A stretch of DNA of 5,216 nucleotides from Dehalococcoidia bacterium UBA5627 (GTDB lineage Bacteria > Chloroflexota > Dehalococcoidia > Dehalococcoidales > UBA5627), in NCBI GenBank assembly GCA_002421585.1, contig DIKD01000087.1, forward strand, positions 1 to 5,216, written 5' to 3'. Below the pieces are notes generated by a model. The model was given only the letters and a program-made list of their open reading frames with translations, ran no database searches and was not told the DNA's origin. This document shows, piece by piece, positions 4,618 through 5,216 of the stretch (positions are counted from its first letter, which is position 1; every line of letters begins with the position of its first letter). The position numbers were made by a program, and so were the translations under genes.

Positions 4618-5216
4618 ATGGAAGAGTTATTACGCATATCAAACCTTTCCTATACCTATCCCGATGGGCAACAGGCGTTAAGAGACATCAACCTTACCGT
4701 TTATAAGGGGGATTCCCTGGCATTGGTTGGGCCTAACGGCGCCGGTAAATCCACCCTGATTCTGCATTTCAACGGCATTATCAGGGGTGACGGAAACGTT
4801 TCTTTTCTGGGGCAGTTGATAGATGATAAAAACCTGAAGCAGGTACGCAGCCGGGTGGGGCTGGTATTCCAGAATCCCGACGACCAGTTGTTTTCACCGA
4901 CCGTTTTCGATGATGTCGCCTTCGGTCCCATCAATATGGGTTATGATGAGGCGCAGGTGCATAATGCGGTTATAAAAGCGCTGGAACTGGTAGGTATGTC
5001 CGGATTTGAAAAGCGTTCTCCCCACCATTTGAGCATCGGGGAGAAAAAGCGCATTGCCATCGCCACCGTCCTTTCCATGTCACCCGATTTGCTGGTAATC
5101 GATGAGCCGTCATCAAGCCTCGACCCGAAAGGAAAATGGGATTTTATCGATTTCTTAAAGCACCTTTCATGGACAAAAATAATCGTTTCTCACGATTTGG
5201 AACTGGTGGAATCGCT
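4618..5216 (+). CDS. cbiO: Cobalt/nickel ECF transporter ATP-binding protein CbiO (3' end outside window)
   Basis: The first 199 residues and part of the next codon are present, open to the window end; the family is usually 240-290 residues long. Starting at ATG 4618, 14 nt after cbiQ, it begins MEELLRISNLSYTYPDG, as expected for EcfA/CbiO proteins. Seen in order are Walker A GPNGAGKST (38-46), the Q-loop VFQNPDDQLFSPTV (83-96), the signature LSIGEKKR (138-145), Walker B LLVIDEP (158-164, catalytic E163), a D-loop SSSLDP, and the switch histidine H192 in IVSHD. The NPDDQ stretch is typical of ECF ATPases. The signature has Ile where the usual LSGGQ/E has its first Gly, though all catalytic residues are present. 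It is a cytoplasmic ATPase that powers uptake through CbiQ. The ribosome site is weak (AGAG), so coupling to cbiQ is likely. Confidence 0.95.
   Translation, partial: MEELLRISNLSYTYPDGQQALRDINLTVYKGDSLALVGPNGAGKSTLILHFNGIIRGDGNVSFLGQLIDDKNLKQVRSRVGLVFQNPDDQLFSPTVFDDVAFGPINMGYDEAQVHNAVIKALELVGMSGFEKRSPHHLSIGEKKRIAIATVLSMSPDLLVIDEPSSSLDPKGKWDFIDFLKHLSWTKIIVSHDLELVES

Noticed and set aside
4015..4934. Minus-strand ORFs inside cbiQ and cbiO, and others antisense to the methylase, HEPN and dtd genes
   Set aside because: They are frame shadows of well-supported plus-strand genes.

Overview
The window reads as bacterial chromosome, probably from a Chloroflexota/Dehalococcoidia-like lineage. That placement is an inference from the overall protein flavour and from the dense GAGAGGG/CCCTCTC hairpin repeats carrying ACCTCACCC...GGGTGAGGT termini. 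No rRNA or other decisive marker is present.

Layout. (1) 1-603 is the 3' end of a Type ISP restriction-modification/N-6 DNA methylase gene (C-terminal specificity domain). Its first 98 bp are a copy of the hairpin repeat, read in frame. (2) 610-1431 is an AT-rich gene for a HEPN-like protein with an R-N-x3-H motif. It is packed 6 nt after the methylase and 4 nt before the next gene. (3) 1436-1885 is dtd (D-aminoacyl-tRNA deacylase). (4) 1886-2165 is a non-coding mosaic of hairpin-repeat pieces followed by a promoter. (5) 2166-2585 is a Fur-family metalloregulator. (6) 2652-5216 is an energy-coupling-factor cobalt/nickel uptake operon, cbiM-cbiN-cbiQ-cbiO. Its last gene runs off the window end, and a full 105-bp copy of the hairpin repeat (3676-3780) lies between cbiN and cbiQ.

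How the genes work together. The Fur-type regulator probably senses the metal carried by the CbiMNQO transporter next to it. A 14-bp dyad, TGCAA-N4-TTGCA, occurs over the -35 region of the regulator's own promoter (2121-2134) and again between the regulator and cbiM (2605-2618). Beside the second copy is another 6-2-6 dyad of related form (2621-2634). The TTGCAA-like half-sites recall the Streptomyces nickel regulator Nur, and the N component carries a PDGLE motif. I therefore lean slightly to nickel over cobalt, but the sequence does not settle it.

The most interesting signals are the shared/tandem operator, the apparently leaderless regulator mRNA, the palindromic repeat translated inside a methylase, and the compositionally distinct HEPN gene beside that methylase. 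I did not find a clearly new multi-gene system.
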